From NCBI RefSeq assembly GCF_903819335.1, contig NZ_CAIJDE010000017.1, forward strand, positions 1 to 64,000: a DNA stretch of 64,000 bases, given 5' to 3'. Positions 61,789 to 64,000 of this stretch are shown here, in pieces. The first letter of the stretch is position 1. The number at the start of each line of letters is the position of its first letter. The notes beneath the pieces were generated by a model. It saw only the letters and a program-made list of their open reading frames with translations. It was not told the origin of the DNA and ran no database searches. Origin of the DNA: Flavobacterium panici (GTDB lineage: Bacteria > Bacteroidota > Bacteroidia > Flavobacteriales > Flavobacteriaceae). Position numbers and translations under genes: made by a program.

Positions 61789-62409
61789 ATGAAAAATTCA
61801 CGTCTAAAATCAATTTACAACGATACTTTTTCAGGCTTAAAATTATATTACAGAGATACTGATCTGCCTGATAATTTAATTTCAAATTATAAAATTGGGC
61901 AAATAATTCAGGAAAAAGGTTTTACCGATATGACTTCTATTGGCGGCGGACTTTCTGGCAATTTCAGGTACTTAATTGCAAGTGCTCATGCCAAAGATTT
62001 ATCGAAATTCAATCCTGACTCGGCAAAAATTGGTCATTTTCTTTTAGACACGATTGCTTATTTTAAAGTATTGGATATTCAGAAAATTGGTAACCAAACA
62101 CAAGTTTTTCTTTTAAACATTCCAGACAATTCAATTTTACTTTTAAAAAATTCATCATCAAATCTGGAAGATGAGATTATAGAAAAAGCAAGGAGAAAAT
62201 TTGAATCTAAAATTCACTTAGCTTTAGTTCCGGAATTACAAACGGAAAGCTGGAAAGAAAGAACAAAATCTCCTCTCGGAATGAGTGATAACGGAGAATT
62301 CTTTTTTGACGATTCGAAGATTAAAGTTGAATCACCAAAAAGAATCGAAATCAATATCGAGAAAAAAACTATTGAAGTTAATAAAAAGCCTTGGTGGAAG
62401 ATTTGGTAA
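61789..62409 (+). CDS. Hypothetical soluble protein, 206 aa
   Basis: I do not recognise a family. No signal peptide or membrane segment is present. The middle part (35-120) is alpha/beta with GFTDMTSIGGGLSGNFRYLI; the last 50 residues are charged and end PWWKIW. It starts 21 bases after the M23 gene on the same strand, so it may belong to that transcript. The gene has normal codon use for the region. Confidence 0.7.
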   Translation: MKNSRLKSIYNDTFSGLKLYYRDTDLPDNLISNYKIGQIIQEKGFTDMTSIGGGLSGNFRYLIASAHAKDLSKFNPDSAKIGHFLLDTIAYFKVLDIQKIGNQTQVFLLNIPDNSILLLKNSSSNLEDEIIEKARRKFESKIHLALVPELQTESWKERTKSPLGMSDNGEFFFDDSKIKVESPKRIEINIEKKTIEVNKKPWWKIW

Positions 62410-62456
62410 TCAAAATCAATAGAATCTCGTTAAATATAAAACCTCAAATATTCTAA

Positions 62457-62903
62457 ATGGTTTCAATAAAAGATATACTAATCGAATTATGTATTGTATT
62501 CCTTTGGTTTTTTGGCAGTATTACAATTGGTGCTTTATTTGAACTTCCTTTTTTACTTCTTCCTTTTTTTATAGCTTTTGTAAGTTTAAAATTATTCTTA
62601 AAAAGAAGAAAAAAAATACTTGATTTTGTAAAAGATGATTTTCAAAAAATAGGCTATCAATTAAACTCGGAAAGACCTATCTCTTTTAATGAATATTTTA
62701 AAAAGACTGAATTAGAAGTTCTACCTGTCATTTTAGTAAATGATGTTCCTCTAAAAAGATTTAGATACGTGAGAGGTTTTAGAAGAATTTTTACTGCCAG
62801 ATCTAAAAATGGAAAATTACATGAGTTAAATACTTTCGTAATGCACAAATGGAATGGCGAGAATAAAATTGAAATTATCAATATCAAAAACCTTCCAAAT
62901 TAA
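62457..62903 (+). CDS. Hypothetical membrane protein, 148 aa
   Basis: I do not recognise a family. Residues 7-48 form one or two membrane helices (ILIELCIVFLWFFGSITIGA and LLLPFFIAFVSLKL), followed by a basic KRRKK stop and a soluble domain of about 95 residues. It has no catalytic motif. It lies 47 bases after the previous gene and is convergent with the AraC gene, whose stop is 13 bases away. Confidence 0.65.
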   Translation: MVSIKDILIELCIVFLWFFGSITIGALFELPFLLLPFFIAFVSLKLFLKRRKKILDFVKDDFQKIGYQLNSERPISFNEYFKKTELEVLPVILVNDVPLKRFRYVRGFRRIFTARSKNGKLHELNTFVMHKWNGENKIEIINIKNLPN

Positions 62904-62916
62904 TTTTTACAAAAAA

Positions 62917-63762
62917 TCACTTGCAAAACTTCTTCCTAAACTCAGACGGATTCATTCCTTTATGTTTTCTAAAAACTTTATTTAAATGACTTTCGTCGGA
63001 AAAATTTAATTCGTCTGCAATTTCGTTAATGCGCATATCGCTGTTTAAAAGTCTGGCTTCAATCAATCTTAATTTATAGTTTGCAATATATTCCTGCAGC
63101 GTTTCGCCAGTTTGTTTCTTAAAATATTTCCCTAAATAATTAAGAGAAATATTAAAATGCTCACTTACTCTTTCTGCTTTTAATTGTTTTGGATTGTAGA
63201 TGTTTTCCTGAATATAATGTAGTATTTCCAAAACCATTTCTCCCGTTGTTTCTTTAATATTCTTCGGAAGTTTTAAGGCAATATTTCTCGCAACAATTGT
63301 AATTATAGTATTTACAATTTGCTCAATAATTTTTTGGTGATAAATCTGCTGATTGTTTAGTTCCTGAATTATACTTTCAATCAGCGAAGCAATTAAAGGT
63401 TTGTCAATTGTGTTTTTTAGAATACAGCCGGGACGATGGCTTGCATTTTGAAGAATATATTCCATTCGCAAAATAGTTTCACTTTGTCCATTTTGAGAAT
63501 TTTCTTTGATATAATATTCATTAAACCGAAGAAAAAAGAATTTTGTTGGCGTTGTAATTTCATACGAATGAACATCTTGCGGCGTTACCAGAAATAGATT
63601 TCCTTTTCGATATTGAAATGTATTATCATTAATAACCTGAATTCCCGTTCCGTCAACCACATAAATCAATTCAAAGAAATTGTTCTTCCGAATTGTTTTC
63701 GGGAACTGTTCTAATTCTTTAAAATCAACTTCAAAAGGAAGATATAAATTCTTGTTTGTCAT
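62917..63762 (-). CDS. AraC-family transcriptional regulator
   Basis: A 281-residue regulator from ATG 63762 (MTNKNLYLPFEVDFKEL). The N-terminal cupin-like sensing domain (about 10-140) has IQVINDNTFQYRKGNLFLV, and the C-terminal double helix-turn-helix (about 180-280) has HFNISLNYLGKYFKKQTGET and IADELNFSDESHLNKVFRKHKGMNPSEFRK in the standard spacing. It is divergent from the SDR gene, and TAGTAC repeats lie between, so it likely controls that gene. The inducer is not visible. Confidence 0.92.
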   Translation of the reverse strand: MTNKNLYLPFEVDFKELEQFPKTIRKNNFFELIYVVDGTGIQVINDNTFQYRKGNLFLVTPQDVHSYEITTPTKFFFLRFNEYYIKENSQNGQSETILRMEYILQNASHRPGCILKNTIDKPLIASLIESIIQELNNQQIYHQKIIEQIVNTIITIVARNIALKLPKNIKETTGEMVLEILHYIQENIYNPKQLKAERVSEHFNISLNYLGKYFKKQTGETLQEYIANYKLRLIEARLLNSDMRINEIADELNFSDESHLNKVFRKHKGMNPSEFRKKFCK

Positions 63763-63780
63763 TAGGCTAAAATACAATTT

Positions 63781-63796
63781 TAGTACCAATTAGTAC
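63781..63796. promoter_or_regulatory. TAGTAC direct repeats, putative AraC operator
   Basis: TAGTAC occurs at 63781-63786 and 63791-63796, one helical turn apart, within TAGTACCAATTAGTACAATT. The pair lies 25 bases upstream of a TAATTTTG -7 element of the SDR gene and 19 bases from the AraC start. Confidence 0.45.
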
Positions 63797-63820
63797 AATT
63801 TTCTGCGGAAGCTAACCTCT

Positions 63821-63828
63821 TAATTTTG
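63821..63828 (+). promoter_or_regulatory. -7 element of the SDR gene
   Basis: TAATTTTG matches TAnnTTTG; the ATG is 29 bases downstream. No consensus -33 box is present, consistent with activation by a regulator. Confidence 0.5.
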
Positions 63829-63857
63829 TTTCAGATAACAAACTAAAATCTACAAAA

Positions 63858-64000
63858 ATGAGAATACTTTTAATTGGAGCTAATGGAGAAATTGGCAAAA
63901 TACTAAATCCGGCTCTGTCAAAAAATCATGAAATTATTTCGGCAGGAAGAAACAGCGGTGATTTTAAAATCGATTTATCAGATTCAAATTCGATAGAAAA
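63858..64000 (+). CDS. Short-chain dehydrogenase, N-terminus only (cut by window edge)
   Basis: ATG at 63858 opens MRILLIGANGEIGKILNPAL, a Rossmann-type GxxGxIG start, continuing with an SDR-like AGRNSGDFKIDLSDS. Forty-seven residues are present before the edge. The short strand and DLSDS segment match the compact NAD(P)-binding SDR group. It is divergent from the AraC gene. Confidence 0.75.
   Translation, partial: MRILLIGANGEIGKILNPALSKNHEIISAGRNSGDFKIDLSDSNSIE

Overview
The window comes from a low-GC member of the Bacteroidota, almost certainly a Flavobacterium or a close relative in the Flavobacteriaceae. The evidence is the type IX secretion protein PorZ, a complete Bat (Bacteroides aerotolerance) operon, promoters of the Bacteroidota type (TAnnTTTG at -7, sometimes with TTTG at -33), weak ribosome binding sites, and many short AT-rich palindromic repeats between genes. 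No rRNA, tRNA, CRISPR array, insertion sequence or prophage was found. Most of the window is ordinary core chromosome.

Layout. 1-1457: the end of a DUF4238-like gene cut by the left edge, then about 670 bases of interspersed repeats. 1458-7061: aminopeptidase P, a secreted S33-type hydrolase, ferritin, a second hydrolase, and the first of two paralogous Roadblock/LC7 gene pairs with a divergent 47-residue gene. 7448-16291: an AddB-like and an AddA-like recombination protein, separated by an OmpA/TSP3 porin gene and kbl. 16463-22375: lspA, a 68-residue gene, the second Roadblock/LC7 pair, a DksA-like regulator and ileS. 22578-31125: exported proteins of unknown role, recO, porZ and gdhA. 31449-37403: an outer-membrane barrel, cystathionine gamma-synthase, a lipoprotein, a Schlafen AlbA_2 protein and two oxidoreductases. 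37616-47018: moxR, DUF58, a DUF4381-like gene and batABCDE. 47431-48981: a VWA lipoprotein gene broken by one in-frame TGA. 49356-55710: 5-formyl-THF cyclo-ligase, an AstE/AspA-type deacylase, uvrC, a small exported protein and a type Vd patatin autotransporter. 55969-60522: aromatic amino acid breakdown (hmgA, hpd, tryptophan 2,3-dioxygenase) with a putative small RNA between. 60547-64000: an M23 peptidase, two unknown proteins, an AraC regulator and the start of an SDR gene.

The most unusual features are these. (1) Two copies of a Roadblock/LC7 two-gene module, each with a divergently transcribed small basic protein gene next to it and no GTPase gene beside it. (2) An orphan promoter-to-terminator unit at 58622-58744 with no reading frame. 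(3) The single-base nonsense change in the VWA lipoprotein gene, which lies between two copies of a 112-121 bp compound palindromic element. (4) The Bat operon, in which almost every spacer carries a different palindromic repeat family. (5) Terminator-like hairpins placed just before the start codons of the addB-like gene and the 22578-24497 gene, which may act as attenuators.
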